Below the pieces are notes generated by a model. It saw only the letters and a program-made list of their open reading frames with translations. It did not search any database and was not told the origin of the DNA. The translations under genes were made by a program, and so were the position numbers. This document shows, one piece after another, positions 7,589-18,494 of a stretch of 64,000 bases of DNA. Origin of the DNA: a marine gamma proteobacterium HTCC2148 (GTDB lineage: Bacteria; Pseudomonadota; Gammaproteobacteria; Pseudomonadales; Halieaceae); contig DS999223.1 of assembly GCA_000156295.1 (NCBI GenBank), forward strand, positions 1-64,000. The letters are read 5' to 3'. The stretch's first letter is position 1; each line of letters begins with the position of its first letter.

Positions 7589-9802
7589 ATGGCTCGTAAG
7601 TTAGCTGCAGTTGTGTTTTCTCTGGGTTGTATTCATGCGAGTTCTTCTTTCGCGCTGGGTCTTGGCGATTTAAAGCTTGAATCATTTCTTAATGAGCCCC
7701 TACAGGCGAAGGTAGACCTACTCAACACGGATGGTCTGCATTCCGACGAGATCAGGATACGCTTGGCCACGCGCGAGGACTTCGAGCGTCTTGGTGTAGA
7801 TCGCGCCTATTTTCTTACCAGCATTCAGTTTGACGTCAATGTTGATGCCCAGGGCCGGGGCAGTATTACTATCAGCTCAGATGACCCCGTACTTGAACCC
7901 TATCTAGATTTTATTGTTGAGGCGCGCTGGCCGTCGGGTCGCCTGTTGCGTGAATATACCGTTTTAGTGGATCCACCATTGTTTGACACCACATCTCCTG
8001 TAATTTCTGCCACTGAGCGCGTGGCAGAAGTGGAGGGGACGCCGCTGCCAGACGGCAGCGAAAAAAAGTCCCAGGGAGCGGCAGCGACTAGCGGCACCCG
8101 AGTAGACACCAAGAAGTCCGAACTTGCCGCCGGTGATATGCCTGACCGCGATTTCAACGCAGGAACCTCTGCTACTCCCCGGTCAGGCGTGAAGTACATG
8201 ATTCACCGAGATGACACGCTTTGGCAGATCGCTGACGCGGCCAGGCCCGAAGGTGCCTCCGTGCACCAGACCATGCTCGATATCCAGCGGCTAAACCCCA
8301 AGGCATTTATTAACGGGAATATTAATCGGATCAAAGCGGGCTACATCGTTTATTTGCCTGACGAGAATGACATCAGTTCACAAAACCTGGCTGCGGCTCT
8401 GGCTGAAGTGAAGCAGCAGAACGCAGACTGGGAGGCCGGGCGCGCTAGCAAGCCTATTGCTACAGGTCCCAAGCTGCGCATTTCGACTGATCCGGTAGAA
8501 GACAACATGACTGAGATCGCGGATGCCGATGACCGTAATGTCGGTGCTGCCATAGCGGCGGAAGAAACAGACAAGGCTCAGCTTGAGCGAGCGGAGATGG
8601 CAGAAGAACTGGCTTCCGTTCAGCAGCAAGTTAACACTCTGCAGAGAATAGTCAGTGTAAAAGATGATCAGATTGCGGCGTTGCAGGCCGCCCTCGAAGA
8701 AGCGGGGGGCTCGACTTCTGAGGTCGCTGCTGACAGCAGTGAGCCTGACCTCATAGCTAATGCTGACAATAATGGGGCTCAGGAAGGCCAGCCAGTCGTA
8801 GATGCGGCAGAGCTAACGACTGCGAACGAGGTTGTTGAAGAGGCTGCTACCCCCGCACAGGAGGTGAAGCCGGAGCCTGCCCCTACCAAGCCTGCGCCCG
8901 CTCCTGCCGCTCAAGAGAGCGGTATGATGAGCTATTTGTTGTACGGACTTGGTGCGCTGGTACTGGCCATACTGGCCTTCATGTTTGTGCGCCGCGGTAA
9001 GGATGAGGAAACAGCAGGTGGAGTTAGTGACGACGCCTTTGCTGATGTGCAGCTGAAAGAAGAGCACGTAGAGACAGCCCCGGAGCCTATTGCAGAACAG
9101 ACTCCTGAACCTGCGGCGCCTCCTGCAAAGCCTCGAGCAGCCGAGTTCAGTGGCGATAATCGTGGCTATGGTGAGCGCAAGCACGATGAGTATGCCTCTG
9201 ACGTTGAAACCGGTGACGCCCTGGCAGAAGCAGATATTTATATTGCTTACGGTCGTTACCCCCAGGCCAAGGATCTACTGCAAAATGCCATCAAGAATGA
9301 GCCGGCGAATGCATCATATCGCCTGAAGCTGCTCGAAGCCGAGCTGCAGATGGGCAACAGAGCAGACGCAGAAGAACAGTTGGTCGAGCTTCAGGCGATG
9401 GGTGATGCGTCCATTGTCGCTCGCGCTCAGCAATTGCTCAGTGGAGGAGGAGATACCTTTTCTGAGCCACCGGCAGCTTTGGTCGATGATTTGGGCGGCA
9501 GTGTGGATTCAGATTTTTCTGGCCTTGAAATTGAAGAGGGTCTGGGCGAGGGCGCTGCGCTGGAAGATGATCTGGATCTCTCTTCCGATTTCGGAGAAGA
9601 CAGTCTGACGGAAGTGCCCGAAGACGAAGACCTGGTCATTGCTGCAGAAGCGAATGCTATGTCTACCAAGCTGGATTTGGCCCGGGCCTACATGGACATG
9701 GGCGATGAAGATGGCGCTCGCCAGATTCTTGAGGAGGTCGTCGCCGACGGCTCCGATGAGCAGAAGGCCGAGGCCAGCAACTTGTTGGAGCGCATTGGCT
9801 GA
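7589..9802 (+). CDS. fimV: FimV-family LysM/TPR polar hub protein
   Basis: A 737-residue inner-membrane protein. In Pseudomonas FimV organises type IV pilus assembly, polar localisation and cAMP signalling. From ATG 7589 there is a signal peptide (MARKLAAVVFSLGCIHASSSFALG), then the conserved FimV N-terminal block LGDLKLESFLNEPLQAKVDL. A LysM peptidoglycan-binding domain follows (about residues 200-258), then a coiled coil (about 330-370), an acidic/proline-rich linker and one membrane helix (about 446-468). The cytoplasmic acidic region has TPR-like helices (about 545-610), and the protein ends in the FimV C-terminal motif KLDLARAYMDMGDEDGARQ. An in-frame ATG at 7442 would place 49 unlikely residues before the signal peptide. 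Confidence 0.93.
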   Translation: MARKLAAVVFSLGCIHASSSFALGLGDLKLESFLNEPLQAKVDLLNTDGLHSDEIRIRLATREDFERLGVDRAYFLTSIQFDVNVDAQGRGSITISSDDPVLEPYLDFIVEARWPSGRLLREYTVLVDPPLFDTTSPVISATERVAEVEGTPLPDGSEKKSQGAAATSGTRVDTKKSELAAGDMPDRDFNAGTSATPRSGVKYMIHRDDTLWQIADAARPEGASVHQTMLDIQRLNPKAFINGNINRIKAGYIVYLPDENDISSQNLAAALAEVKQQNADWEAGRASKPIATGPKLRISTDPVEDNMTEIADADDRNVGAAIAAEETDKAQLERAEMAEELASVQQQVNTLQRIVSVKDDQIAALQAALEEAGGSTSEVAADSSEPDLIANADNNGAQEGQPVVDAAELTTANEVVEEAATPAQEVKPEPAPTKPAPAPAAQESGMMSYLLYGLGALVLAILAFMFVRRGKDEETAGGVSDDAFADVQLKEEHVETAPEPIAEQTPEPAAPPAKPRAAEFSGDNRGYGERKHDEYASDVETGDALAEADIYIAYGRYPQAKDLLQNAIKNEPANASYRLKLLEAELQMGNRADAEEQLVELQAMGDASIVARAQQLLSGGGDTFSEPPAALVDDLGGSVDSDFSGLEIEEGLGEGAALEDDLDLSSDFGEDSLTEVPEDEDLVIAAEANAMSTKLDLARAYMDMGDEDGARQILEEVVADGSDEQKAEASNLLERIG

Positions 9803-10649
9803 CCCGTTTCCCCGGTTGAGTGCTGAGCCGCTTCCTGCGGGCAGTCGGATTGCTTGTCGAATCGAGTATAACGGCGCCCGCTACAACGGCTGGCAAAGTC
9901 AGCCTCATCTGAATGTTCTCACCGTACAGCAAGAGCTGGAGTCTGCGCTTTCAAGTGTGGCCGATCACCCCTTGCGCGTTCACTGTGCCGGTCGCACTGA
10001 TACCGGTGTTCACGGGCATTGTCAGATCGTGCACTTTGATGCGCCTGCAGCGCGCGCTCCCAAAGCCTGGGTGCTGGGGGCTAATGCCAGCATGGCGAAA
10101 GATGTGCGCGTTCACTGGGCGACGGTGGTGCCAGAAAGCTTTCACGCGCGCTTTTGTGCGGTGGCCCGTCGTTATCGTTATGTTATTGCCAATACACTGG
10201 TGCGTCCGGCTGTGCTGGTCGGGCAAGTGAGTTGGTACCGCTATCCCCTGGATGCAGCAATCATGGATAAGGCTGCCCAATCATTACTGGGAGAGCAGGA
10301 TTTTTCCGCGTTTCGAGCAGCTGCGTGCCAATCTAACTCGCCCATGCGTAACGTGCATTCAGTTGCTGTGCGTCGAATAGGTGACCTTGTGGTCGTGGAT
10401 ATACAGGCCAACGCTTTTTTGCACCATATGGTGCGTAATATTGTTGGTTCACTGCTCGCTGTAGGCAGTGGACGCAAACCGGAAGCGTGGATAGGGCAAC
10501 TGCTGGCCGCAAGAGACAGAACCCAGGCAGCAGATACCGCGGCGCCACATGGCCTGTATTTAGCCGATGTTCTTTATCCCGATGAATTTTCTCTCCCCGA
10601 GACACCCTATGGCCCGCTCATCATAGCTGCGGGCGTGGCTGCCTCTTAA
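9795..10649 (+). CDS. truA: tRNA pseudouridine(38-40) synthase
   Basis: Converts uridines 38-40 of the anticodon arm to pseudouridine. The core begins SRIACRIEYNGARYNGWQSQ, and the catalytic aspartate is in CAGRTDTGVHGHCQIV (Asp69 from this start). The conserved FLHHMVRNIVGSL stretch near the C terminus is present. No ATG lies near the fold start. I chose TTG 9795, 4 bases after GGAG and overlapping the end of fimV; TTG 9816 is the alternative. The fimV-truA-trpF order is the one known in Pseudomonas. Confidence 0.93.
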   Translation: MADPFPRLSAEPLPAGSRIACRIEYNGARYNGWQSQPHLNVLTVQQELESALSSVADHPLRVHCAGRTDTGVHGHCQIVHFDAPAARAPKAWVLGANASMAKDVRVHWATVVPESFHARFCAVARRYRYVIANTLVRPAVLVGQVSWYRYPLDAAIMDKAAQSLLGEQDFSAFRAAACQSNSPMRNVHSVAVRRIGDLVVVDIQANAFLHHMVRNIVGSLLAVGSGRKPEAWIGQLLAARDRTQAADTAAPHGLYLADVLYPDEFSLPETPYGPLIIAAGVAAS

Positions 10650-10713
10650 AGACACACGCTGCGCTGTCTGCTATGATGCGCGGCTTGTTTTTTCTGTGTA
10701 ATCAGGTCTGAAA

Positions 10714-11355
10714 TTGTCCCCCACGCGTATCAAAATTTGCGGTATTACAAGGCCGGAAGACGCCCTTGCGGCTGCGAGCAGCGGTGCCGATGCAATAGGG
10801 CTCGTGTTCTACGCTGACAGTCCACGCGCCGTTACCGTTCAGGAGGCGAAGGACATTGCACAAGTGCTGCCGCCTTTTGTCACGCTTGTGTCGTTGTTTG
10901 TAAACGCGCCGGCAGAGACCATTAGCAATGTACTCAGCCAAGTGCCGGTAGGCCTGATTCAGTTTCATGGTGACGAAGACAGCCGCTTTTGCCGAGGGTT
11001 TGGGCGACCGTGGATAAAAGCGTTAAGAGTGCGAGATTCGATGAATGTCGCGAAGGAGGCGGCGGCTTTGTCCGGTGCGACGGGAGTGCTTCTGGACGCA
11101 TGGCAAGAGGGCGTGCCGGGCGGAACAGGGCGAACGTTCGATTGGGCTCTGGCCAATGAGCAGCTACCTCTGCCCATGGTGCTGGCAGGTGGTTTGGATG
11201 AGGTGAACGTTGGCGACGCGATAGGCGGTCTGCGTCCCTGGGCCGTTGATGTGAGCGGTGGAGTCGAGTCGTCACCCGGCATTAAAGACGCTGAGAAAAT
11301 ACAACGATTTGTCGCGGCGGTGCGCGCTGCAGACCAAAAAACTCTGGATATGTAG
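10714..11355 (+). CDS. trpF: Phosphoribosylanthranilate isomerase
   Basis: Third step of tryptophan synthesis: isomerises N-(5-phosphoribosyl)anthranilate to CdRP. It is a 213-residue TIM barrel with a TTG start. The first strand KICGITRPEDALAA carries the catalytic cysteine, the IGLVFYADSPRAV strand follows, and the second catalytic aspartate lies in GVLLDAWQEG. The C-terminal phosphate-binding loops PMVLAGGLDEVNV and AVDVSGGVESSPGIKD are intact. The stop codon directly abuts the trpB ATG. Confidence 0.96.
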   Translation: MSPTRIKICGITRPEDALAAASSGADAIGLVFYADSPRAVTVQEAKDIAQVLPPFVTLVSLFVNAPAETISNVLSQVPVGLIQFHGDEDSRFCRGFGRPWIKALRVRDSMNVAKEAAALSGATGVLLDAWQEGVPGGTGRTFDWALANEQLPLPMVLAGGLDEVNVGDAIGGLRPWAVDVSGGVESSPGIKDAEKIQRFVAAVRAADQKTLDM

Positions 11356-12576
11356 ATGAACAACAATGTGAAGAACAGCCAATACGACGCAGTACCTGAT
11401 TTGGAGGGGCGCTTCGGTAGCTATGGAGGGCGCTTCGTTGCTGAGACCCTGATGGCCGCCCTGGACGAGCTAGAGGCGCTGTATAACAGACTCAAGTCTG
11501 ATGAGAGCTTTCAGCGGGAACTCGACGCAGATCTGGCTCATTATGTCGGTCGTCCGTCTCCGCTTTATGAGGCGGCTCGATGGTCTGACCGTATCGGTGG
11601 TGCACGCATTTTTCTTAAGCGGGAGGATCTCAACCACACCGGTGCGCACAAGGTAAACAATACGGTGGGTCAGGCTCTGTTAGCTAAACACATGGGCAAA
11701 AAGCGCGTCATTGCCGAAACTGGCGCCGGTCAACACGGAGTGGCTACAGCGACTATAGCCGCGCGCCTTGGGCTCGAGTGTCTGGTATTCATGGGAGAGG
11801 AAGATATTCGTCGTCAGACGTTGAACGTCTATCGAATGAAGTTGCTGGGGGCGGAAGTGGTTCCAGTGACCTCAGGGTCGCGTACGTTGAAAGACGCCAT
11901 GAACGAAGCAATGCGCGACTGGGTGACCAATGTTGATGACACCTATTACATTATCGGAACAGTGGCAGGCCCTCATCCTTATCCGCTGTTAGTTCGTGAC
12001 TTTCAATGTGTTATTGGCCGTGAGGCGCGTGCTCAGTCCCTTGCGCAAACAGGCCGCTTGCCAGATGCACTGGTGGCATGCGTAGGCGGAGGATCGAATG
12101 CTATCGGCCTATTTCATCCATTTCTTGAGGACGAGTCCGTGGCAATGTACGGCGTAGAAGCGGGCGGTCACGGCGTATCTACCCATCAGCATGCAGCGCC
12201 ACTGACCGCCGGCACCCCGGGGGTGTTACACGGTAATCGCACGTACCTGATGCAGGATGAAAACGGCCAGATTATGCACACCCATTCAGTGTCTGCCGGC
12301 CTGGACTACCCGGGCGTAGGGCCAGAACACAGCTGGCTGAAGGATGTAGGCCGGGTTAATTATGTAGTGGCCAACGATGACGAAGCTTTGAAAGCATTCC
12401 ACACACTGACGCGGGTTGAGGGCATTATGCCCGCGCTTGAAAGCAGTCACGCCCTGGCTTACGCCGAGAAACTGGCGGCCGAAATGAGCCCCGAGCAGAC
12501 TATTGTGGTGAACCTTTCAGGCCGCGGCGACAAGGATATTCATACTGTCGCCGAGATTGATGGCATTCAGTTTTAG
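11356..12576 (+). CDS. trpB: Tryptophan synthase beta chain
   Basis: Joins indole with serine to make tryptophan using pyridoxal phosphate. It is 406 residues. The PLP lysine is in [13 protein letters not shown] (Lys99), the substrate loop [13 protein letters not shown] is complete, and the phosphate-cup glycine run [12 protein letters not shown] is present. It starts one base after the trpF stop, and trpA follows after 11 bases. The trpF-trpB-trpA order is seen directly and implies one transcript. Confidence 0.98.
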   Translation: MNNNVKNSQYDAVPDLEGRFGSYGGRFVAETLMAALDELEALYNRLKSDESFQRELDADLAHYVGRPSPLYEAARWSDRIGGARIFLKREDLNHTGAHKVNNTVGQALLAKHMGKKRVIAETGAGQHGVATATIAARLGLECLVFMGEEDIRRQTLNVYRMKLLGAEVVPVTSGSRTLKDAMNEAMRDWVTNVDDTYYIIGTVAGPHPYPLLVRDFQCVIGREARAQSLAQTGRLPDALVACVGGGSNAIGLFHPFLEDESVAMYGVEAGGHGVSTHQHAAPLTAGTPGVLHGNRTYLMQDENGQIMHTHSVSAGLDYPGVGPEHSWLKDVGRVNYVVANDDEALKAFHTLTRVEGIMPALESSHALAYAEKLAAEMSPEQTIVVNLSGRGDKDIHTVAEIDGIQF

Positions 12577-12587
12577 GGAGTAGTGAA

Positions 12588-13409
12588 GTGAGTCGTATAG
12601 CAGGGCGTTTCCAACAACTGGCCAGTGAAGGCCGTAAAGCGCTGATTCCATACATCGTAGTAGGTGACCCAACGTTGAAGGTCACCGTTCCGCTTATGCA
12701 CTCGCTGGTCGAGCATGGGGCCGATATTATTGAACTGGGTGTGCCGTTTTCCGACCCCATGTCAGAAGGGCCGGTGATTCAGCTGGCGCATGAGCGCGCC
12801 CTGGCCCACGGCGCCAGCCTGCGCGACGCGCTTGAAGTGGTGCGTCAGTTTCGTGAACAAGACAATGAAACCCCGGTGTTACTGATGGGTTATGCCAATC
12901 CGGTCGAGCATATGGGGTATGCAGTTTTTGCCGACGCCGCAGCAGAAGTTGGCGTGGATGCGTTGCTGACCGTCGATATTCCGCCTGAAGAAGTTGCGCA
13001 GGTTAATGCCCAGTTGCACCGAGTGGGTATGGACAACATATTTTTGGTGGCGCCCACCACACCCGATGAGCGTATTGGTCGTATTGTCGGCCAGGCCAGC
13101 GGTTTTGTTTATTATGTCGCTGTGAAAGGGGTGACTGGCGCTGGGCATCTGGATGTTGCTGATGTGAAAAGCCATCTCTCCCGGATTCGCGAGCACAGTC
13201 AGCTGCCACTGGCAGTAGGGTTTGGCATTAAGGATGCGGCGTCAGCCGCAGCAGTAGCGAATGTTGCAGATGGCGTGGTGGTGGGCAGTGCTCTGATCCA
13301 TGCCATGGCCGAAAAGCTGGAATCCGGCGCCAGCGAGGATGAAGCCGCCAATGCCGCGGTTCAATTGTTGGCCGAAATCCGTGCAGGAGTTGACAGCGCC
13401 GCTTCCTAG
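12588..13409 (+). CDS. trpA: Tryptophan synthase alpha chain
   Basis: Cleaves indole-3-glycerol phosphate and passes indole to TrpB. The 273-residue TIM barrel has a GTG start. Catalytic Glu49 is present in [16 protein letters not shown]. The residue equivalent to the other catalytic acid of the E. coli enzyme, Asp60, is Glu60 here. The family signature is known to allow Asp or Glu at that place, so the enzyme is probably active. The phosphate loop [10 protein letters not shown] and the C-terminal [10 protein letters not shown] strand are intact. Confidence 0.97.
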   Translation: MSRIAGRFQQLASEGRKALIPYIVVGDPTLKVTVPLMHSLVEHGADIIELGVPFSDPMSEGPVIQLAHERALAHGASLRDALEVVRQFREQDNETPVLLMGYANPVEHMGYAVFADAAAEVGVDALLTVDIPPEEVAQVNAQLHRVGMDNIFLVAPTTPDERIGRIVGQASGFVYYVAVKGVTGAGHLDVADVKSHLSRIREHSQLPLAVGFGIKDAASAAAVANVADGVVVGSALIHAMAEKLESGASEDEAANAAVQLLAEIRAGVDSAAS

Positions 13410-13459
13410 TGGGGCCAGCAAGCGTTTATAATGACCTCTGCGTTGGTGTGGGGGAAAAC

Positions 13460-14419
13460 ATGAGTTGGATTGACAAAATACTGCCTTCCGGGGTCAGTAA
13501 GGGCGAAGGCAAAAAGCGCTCAAATGTTCCTGAGGGGCTCTGGAAAAAGTGCGTCAAGTGCGACGCAGTACTTTATAGACCTGATCTTGAGCGTAACGAC
13601 GACGTCTGTCCCAAGTGCGATCATCATATGCGTATCGGTGCCAGGCGCCGCTTGGATAGTTTCCTGGACGAAGGGACAGGGGACGAAATCCTGAGTGATA
13701 TCGAGCCGGTAGACCGCCTCAAGTTCAAAGATAAAAAACGCTACCGCGACCGTTTGCAGGTGGCCCAGAAGTCCACCGGCGAAAAAGATGCTCTGATTGC
13801 CATGCAGGGTGAACTTAAGGCAATGCCCATCGTCGCTGTTGCCTTTGAGTTCAACTTCCATGGAGGCTCCATGGGCTATGCAGTGGGCGAGAAGTTCACT
13901 CGCGCCGCGCAGCTCGCTCTGGAAAGCAAAGTTCCACTGGTTTGTTTCGCAGCCTCTGGTGGGGCCCGCATGCAAGAAGCCCTCATATCGCTGATGCAGA
14001 TGGCGAAGACCAGCGCGGTGTTAGAGCGCATGAAACTGGCTGGCGTGCCTTATGTGTCGGTCATGACCGATCCGATTTATGGTGGGGTATCTGCCTCCCT
14101 CGCACTGCTGGGCGATATTAACGTGGCAGAGCCAGACGCCCGGGCCGGCTTTGCCGGTCCCAATATCATCGAGCAAACAATTCGCCAAAAATTGCCCAAA
14201 GGCTTTCAGCGCAGTGAGTTTCTGTTGGAGCACGGCGCTATCGACATGATTATTCATCGCACCGAAATGCGCGATACATTAGGTCGCCTGCTTGCCAAAC
14301 TGGGTAATATCGACCTTGATGAAGCGCAAATGAAAGATCCCGAGCCTACCTTTGAATTAGTGGAGCCGGAGTCGGACGAGTTCGTGGAGCGTTCTGATTT
14401 GCCGGAAGGGGATGACTAG
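13460..14419 (+). CDS. accD: Acetyl-CoA carboxylase carboxyltransferase subunit beta
   Basis: With AccA, transfers the carboxyl group from biotin to acetyl-CoA, the first step of fatty acid synthesis. It is 319 residues from ATG 13460, after a GGTGTGGGGG ribosome site. The N-terminal four-cysteine zinc ribbon is complete (Cys31, Cys34, Cys50, Cys53) and the carboxylase glycine loops [19 protein letters not shown] and [18 protein letters not shown] are present. A TATAAT-like hexamer at 13427-13432 could support an extra promoter, but no -35 is visible at the right distance. It overlaps folC by 8 bases. Confidence 0.97.
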   Translation: MSWIDKILPSGVSKGEGKKRSNVPEGLWKKCVKCDAVLYRPDLERNDDVCPKCDHHMRIGARRRLDSFLDEGTGDEILSDIEPVDRLKFKDKKRYRDRLQVAQKSTGEKDALIAMQGELKAMPIVAVAFEFNFHGGSMGYAVGEKFTRAAQLALESKVPLVCFAASGGARMQEALISLMQMAKTSAVLERMKLAGVPYVSVMTDPIYGGVSASLALLGDINVAEPDARAGFAGPNIIEQTIRQKLPKGFQRSEFLLEHGAIDMIIHRTEMRDTLGRLLAKLGNIDLDEAQMKDPEPTFELVEPESDEFVERSDLPEGDD

Positions 14420-15707
14420 CAAAACACTTGCTCAGTGGTTGCAGCATCTAGAAACCCTGCATCCCAATGAAATGGAGTTGGGCCTGGATAGGGTTTCGCA
14501 GGTAGCGGACACACTAGGATTATTGCCCCTGTCATCGCCCGTGGTGACCGTCGCCGGCACCAATGGTAAGGGGTCTACGGTCGCGGTGCTGGAGTCCTTA
14601 TTGAGGGAATGTGGCTTTCGCCCGGGCGCCTTTACTTCGCCGCACTTTCTTCGTTTTAACGAACGTATCCGTGTCGGCGGCAACGAAGCGCAGGACGAGC
14701 AGCTCATTGCGGCGTTCGAGGCCATAGAGGGAGTCAGGGATGGGATTTCGCTGACTTACTTCGAATTTTCGACCCTTGCGGCACTAATGGTCTTCGAGCG
14801 GGAAGAGGTTGATTACGTGTTGCTGGAAGTGGGCCTGGGTGGACGCCTAGACTCGGCCAATATGGTAGACGCAGACATTGCTGTGATTACCAGCATCGAC
14901 CTTGATCACCAGGACTGGCTGGGAGATACCAGAGGAGTGATTGCCAGAGAGAAGGCGGGCATTATGCGCGTGGGTAAGCCGGTGGTAATAGCGGACCCGG
15001 AGCCTCCGGGGGAGTTGCTGGAAGTAGCCAGAGATAGGGCAGCTGGTCCTTTGTATCGACTGGGGCAGGAGTTTGATTTTTCTGGACCCGCAGACCGATG
15101 GCAGGGCAGGGTGCAGGCCCTCAAAGGGGACAAGAAATTGCTGCAGCACCTATCGTCGGTTTCCTTACTGCCGGCGAACGTTTGCGCAGCTGCCCAGGCC
15201 GCTGTGTTGCTGGGTGTGGAGTTTGGTGAAGATCAACTACAGAGGGCCATTGACGGCAGTATTCGGCCGGGGCGCTTGCAACGCATGGAGCTGGGTGGGT
15301 TTCATTACCTGCTGGATGTAGCTCACAATCCGGCTGCAATTGATAAATTGCTGGAAAATATTGCTGCAAGTCCTTGTAATGGAAAGGTTATTGCTTTATT
15401 TTCCGCGATGAAAGACAAAGCAATTGATGAAATGTTGGAGGCCTGTAGCGGCCATTTTGACGCCTGGTTTCTTGGCGAGCAGCCGGATAACCCACGCGCC
15501 ATGCCGACCGCACAAATCGCCGAACTGCTGCGAGAGCAGGGGCAGGAGGCGATTAGCATTAGTAAGAATCTGCGCCAGGCCTTCCGGCGGGCACAGACGG
15601 TAATGAACGGGGAGGATCTGCTGGTTGTTTTTGGCTCCTTCTTCACTGTTGCGGCCGTTTTGCCGCAACTGGAAAAGGACCGAGGGAAGTTCGGGACCGA
15701 TGAATGA
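14412..15707 (+). CDS. folC: Bifunctional folylpolyglutamate synthase/dihydrofolate synthase
   Basis: Adds glutamate to dihydropteroate and to reduced folates. The 431-residue Mur-ligase-fold protein has the ATP loop [20 protein letters not shown] (about residues 44-63), the folate-side motif [13 protein letters not shown], and the [17 protein letters not shown] stretch. The [14 protein letters not shown] metal/ATP region and the C-terminal DVAHNPAA motif are also seen. The start lies inside accD and the stop inside the following SPOR gene, giving a compact translationally coupled run. Confidence 0.96.
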   Translation: MTSKTLAQWLQHLETLHPNEMELGLDRVSQVADTLGLLPLSSPVVTVAGTNGKGSTVAVLESLLRECGFRPGAFTSPHFLRFNERIRVGGNEAQDEQLIAAFEAIEGVRDGISLTYFEFSTLAALMVFEREEVDYVLLEVGLGGRLDSANMVDADIAVITSIDLDHQDWLGDTRGVIAREKAGIMRVGKPVVIADPEPPGELLEVARDRAAGPLYRLGQEFDFSGPADRWQGRVQALKGDKKLLQHLSSVSLLPANVCAAAQAAVLLGVEFGEDQLQRAIDGSIRPGRLQRMELGGFHYLLDVAHNPAAIDKLLENIAASPCNGKVIALFSAMKDKAIDEMLEACSGHFDAWFLGEQPDNPRAMPTAQIAELLREQGQEAISISKNLRQAFRRAQTVMNGEDLLVVFGSFFTVAAVLPQLEKDRGKFGTDE

Positions 15708-16371
15708 AGTCTTAAAACAACGCCTGATAGGCGCGCTGATCCTGGTAGCACTGGGTGTTGTATTCTGGCCCATTATTTTTGTCGAACCCGGCGCCAGTGG
15801 TGGCGCCGAAGAAGCGCAGATCCCCCCGCGCCCACTGGTTGAAACAACATCCATCGAACCTCCGGACATGGCGGGGTTGCGACCTTCACGCGAAATCATA
15901 AAAGAGCCCGAACCCAAAGAAAGAGAACTGTTATCACTGGCGCCAGAAGCGCCGCCGGTGGTATCGAGTTCGCCGACCTATAGCGGTGCTCAGCAGAGCA
16001 AGCCTGCGACACCAAAATCCACAGCTTCTCTACCCGCGCCCAAACCTGAGCCTGTGAGCGCCCCTAAACCAGCCGAGCAAAAAACACGGACTGAAGCCCC
16101 GGTTAAGCCCGCCTTGGATGCCGAGGGTATTCCCATTACCTGGATTTTACGCGTTGCCAGTGTCAGTAGTTCCAGCAGTGCAGATAAACTGCGCAAGGAC
16201 CTGCTTGATATGGGTTACAAAGCCTATGCGAAGAAGATCACCAGTAACGGCAAGGCGCTTTATCGGGTTTACGTCGGCCCCAAAGCGGAGAAGGCTCGCT
16301 TGGAAAAAATTCAAGGATCGATTAATAGCCGGTTCGGGGTGAAAAGTATGATCACCCGGTACTACCCCTGA
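15700..16371 (+). CDS. SPOR-domain protein, DedD-like septal protein
   Basis: A 223-residue inner-membrane protein from ATG 15700 ([27 protein letters not shown]). It has a short cytoplasmic tail, one membrane helix (about residues 9-26), a proline/alanine/lysine-rich periplasmic linker and a C-terminal SPOR domain (about 145-223; ITWILRVASVSSSSSADKLR to YRVYVGPKAEKARL). SPOR domains bind denuded peptidoglycan at the septum. The folC-dedD-cvpA-purF order is the one known in E. coli and Pseudomonas, which supports a DedD role. The start overlaps folC by 8 bases. Confidence 0.9.
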   Translation: MNEVLKQRLIGALILVALGVVFWPIIFVEPGASGGAEEAQIPPRPLVETTSIEPPDMAGLRPSREIIKEPEPKERELLSLAPEAPPVVSSSPTYSGAQQSKPATPKSTASLPAPKPEPVSAPKPAEQKTRTEAPVKPALDAEGIPITWILRVASVSSSSSADKLRKDLLDMGYKAYAKKITSNGKALYRVYVGPKAEKARLEKIQGSINSRFGVKSMITRYYP

Positions 16372-16437
16372 TGAGTCATTCAGGGGCTGTGCGGCTGACT
16401 CTTGCGTTCGCAATATTTGACCCCATAGAGTCAGCTG

Positions 16438-16950
16438 ATGATTGAGTTGTCTCAGTTGAACGGCGCCGATTGGGTTATCATTGTGGCGCTCACAGTATCG
16501 ACTTTGCTGAGTTTGTGGCGTGGCTTTGTGCGTGAAGCCCTGTCCTTGTTGGGATGGATCACAGCCTTTGTCGTAGCGCATTTGTTGGTAGACCGACTGG
16601 CGATGGAACTGGCGGCTGTTATCGCCAACGTGACCGGCCGTTATGTTGCGGCCTATGCCATTTTGTTCGTTTCAACGTTGATAGTGTTTACCATCGTAGT
16701 GAAATTAGCGACCAGCCTGGTTAGGGTTGCCGGCCTGAGTGTGCTGGACAGGGTGCTGGGAACGATTTTCGGTTTTGCCAGGGGGGTAATCGTTATTTTG
16801 GTCGCAGTCTACGTGATCAAACAATTGATTCCGCCCCAGGATCAGCAATGGCTGCATCAGTCTGTATTGATGCCCCATTTGAATATGCTAGCTGACTGGG
16901 TACAGACGGTGTTTTCCAACAGCGTCCCCGGTGAGCAGATAACGACCTGA
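16438..16950 (+). CDS. cvpA: CvpA family inner-membrane protein
   Basis: A 170-residue protein with four hydrophobic helices (about residues 13-30, 36-52, 68-88, 103-120). The family N-terminal pattern GADWVIIVALTVSTLLSLWRGFVREALSLLGW is present, where the RGFxxE segment is diagnostic. In E. coli CvpA is needed for colicin V production and envelope stress tolerance; its biochemical role is not settled. It sits 18 bases upstream of purF and is surely cotranscribed with it. Confidence 0.92.
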   Translation: MIELSQLNGADWVIIVALTVSTLLSLWRGFVREALSLLGWITAFVVAHLLVDRLAMELAAVIANVTGRYVAAYAILFVSTLIVFTIVVKLATSLVRVAGLSVLDRVLGTIFGFARGVIVILVAVYVIKQLIPPQDQQWLHQSVLMPHLNMLADWVQTVFSNSVPGEQITT

Positions 16951-16968
16951 TGCAAGAGGTATAGCAGG

Positions 16969-18489
16969 ATGTGTGGCCTGGTAGGAATAGTGGCGGGCAA
17001 AAACGTTGCCCCCGATATATACGATGCCCTAACGGTGCTTCAGCATCGCGGTCAGGACGCGGCAGGTATCATGACCTGTGACCGTGGCCGTTTTAGCCTG
17101 CGTAAGAGCGAGGGCCTGGTGCGAGATGTGTTTCGACAGCAGCACATGCAGCGGCTGGAGGGCAACGTAGGTATTGGTCATGTGCGCTATCCTACCGCCG
17201 GCAGCTCAGGGCCTGCGCTGGCGCAACCTTTTTATGTCAATTCGCCCTACGGCATTGCTCTGGCTCACAACGGTAATCTCACTAACGCCGAGCAGCTGGG
17301 AAAAGAACTGTTTGAGGATGATCTGCGTCACCTAAACACAGACTCTGACTCCGAAGTATTGCTTAACGTATTCGCCCACGAATTACAGACACTTGGCAAG
17401 CTGAGCCCAGGCCCCGAAGATATCTTCGCCGCTGTTGGTGCCGTGCACAAACGTTGTCGGGGCGGCTACGCCGCGGTCAGCCTTATCGTGGACCACGGCG
17501 TGGTCGGCTTTCGAGATCCCCTGGGGATACGCCCCCTGGTGGTCGGTGAGCGCACTGGCAAAGACGGTAAAAAGGTCCACATGATTGCATCTGAAAGCGT
17601 GGCCCTGGACGTTCTGGGTTTTAGTTTGCTCGGTGATGTGGCGCCGGGTGAGGCAGTGTTTATTGATATGGAGGGTCAGTTGCATCGCAGGCAGTGCGCG
17701 CAATATTCAAACTTGACCCCCTGTATTTTTGAGCACGTTTATTTTGCCAGACCCGATTCCATGATGGATGGCATTTCTGTTTACAAGACCAGAATGCGCC
17801 AGGGTGCAGCACTGGCCAAGAAGGTGCGCAGAGAGCGCCCGGACTTGCATATCGATGTGGTTATTCCTATTCCTGATACCAGCCGTATTGCGGGTCAGTC
17901 GATGGCTTATGAACTGGGAATCAAATTTCGTGAGGGGTTCATGAAGAACCGCTATATCGGCCGCACGTTTATCATGCCCGGGCAGAGTCAGCGCAAGAAA
18001 TCTGTGCGTCAGAAACTTAACCCGGTGCGCCTGGAGTTCGAAGGCAAGAACGTAATGCTTGTCGACGATTCCATTGTAAGGGGTACTACCTGCCGGCAGA
18101 TCATTGAGATGGCGCGCGATGCGGGTGCGGCCAACGTATACTTCGCTTCCGCAGCGCCTCCTGTTCGCTATCCCAATGTCTATGGCATTGATATGCCCTC
18201 TGCGTCGGAGTTAATCGCCCACAATCGATCAGTGGACGAGATCTGCGAACAGATTGGTGCCGACTGGCTGATATTCCAGGACCTTGATGACCTGATTCGT
18301 TGCTCCAGTGATGGCAATGATTTAATTGAGTCTTTTGACTGTTCGGTTTTCAGTGGTGAATACATCACAGGAGATGTCGATCAAAACTATTTAGACCACA
18401 TTGAAACTCAGCGCAACGACGAAGCACAGAGCAAGAGTCGTGCGGGATTGGAAGAGGGGGCTGTTGTCGGAATTCATAACGACGACTAA
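16969..18489 (+). CDS. purF: Amidophosphoribosyltransferase
   Basis: Commits PRPP to purine synthesis by transferring ammonia from glutamine. It is 506 residues. The mature N-terminal nucleophile is Cys2 ([12 protein letters not shown]) with no propeptide, as in the E. coli enzyme. The glutaminase half shows [13 protein letters not shown] and [10 protein letters not shown]. The synthase half shows the PRPP loop [18 protein letters not shown] near residue 365. It lies 5 bases before metZ. Confidence 0.98.
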   Translation: MCGLVGIVAGKNVAPDIYDALTVLQHRGQDAAGIMTCDRGRFSLRKSEGLVRDVFRQQHMQRLEGNVGIGHVRYPTAGSSGPALAQPFYVNSPYGIALAHNGNLTNAEQLGKELFEDDLRHLNTDSDSEVLLNVFAHELQTLGKLSPGPEDIFAAVGAVHKRCRGGYAAVSLIVDHGVVGFRDPLGIRPLVVGERTGKDGKKVHMIASESVALDVLGFSLLGDVAPGEAVFIDMEGQLHRRQCAQYSNLTPCIFEHVYFARPDSMMDGISVYKTRMRQGAALAKKVRRERPDLHIDVVIPIPDTSRIAGQSMAYELGIKFREGFMKNRYIGRTFIMPGQSQRKKSVRQKLNPVRLEFEGKNVMLVDDSIVRGTTCRQIIEMARDAGAANVYFASAAPPVRYPNVYGIDMPSASELIAHNRSVDEICEQIGADWLIFQDLDDLIRCSSDGNDLIESFDCSVFSGEYITGDVDQNYLDHIETQRNDEAQSKSRAGLEEGAVVGIHNDD

Positions 18490-18494
18490 TCAAG

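Noticed and set aside
13390-13432. TTGACA and TATAAT before accD as a promoter
   Set aside because: The two hexamers are 31 bases apart, too far for a sigma-70 promoter; the -10 alone may still be used weakly.
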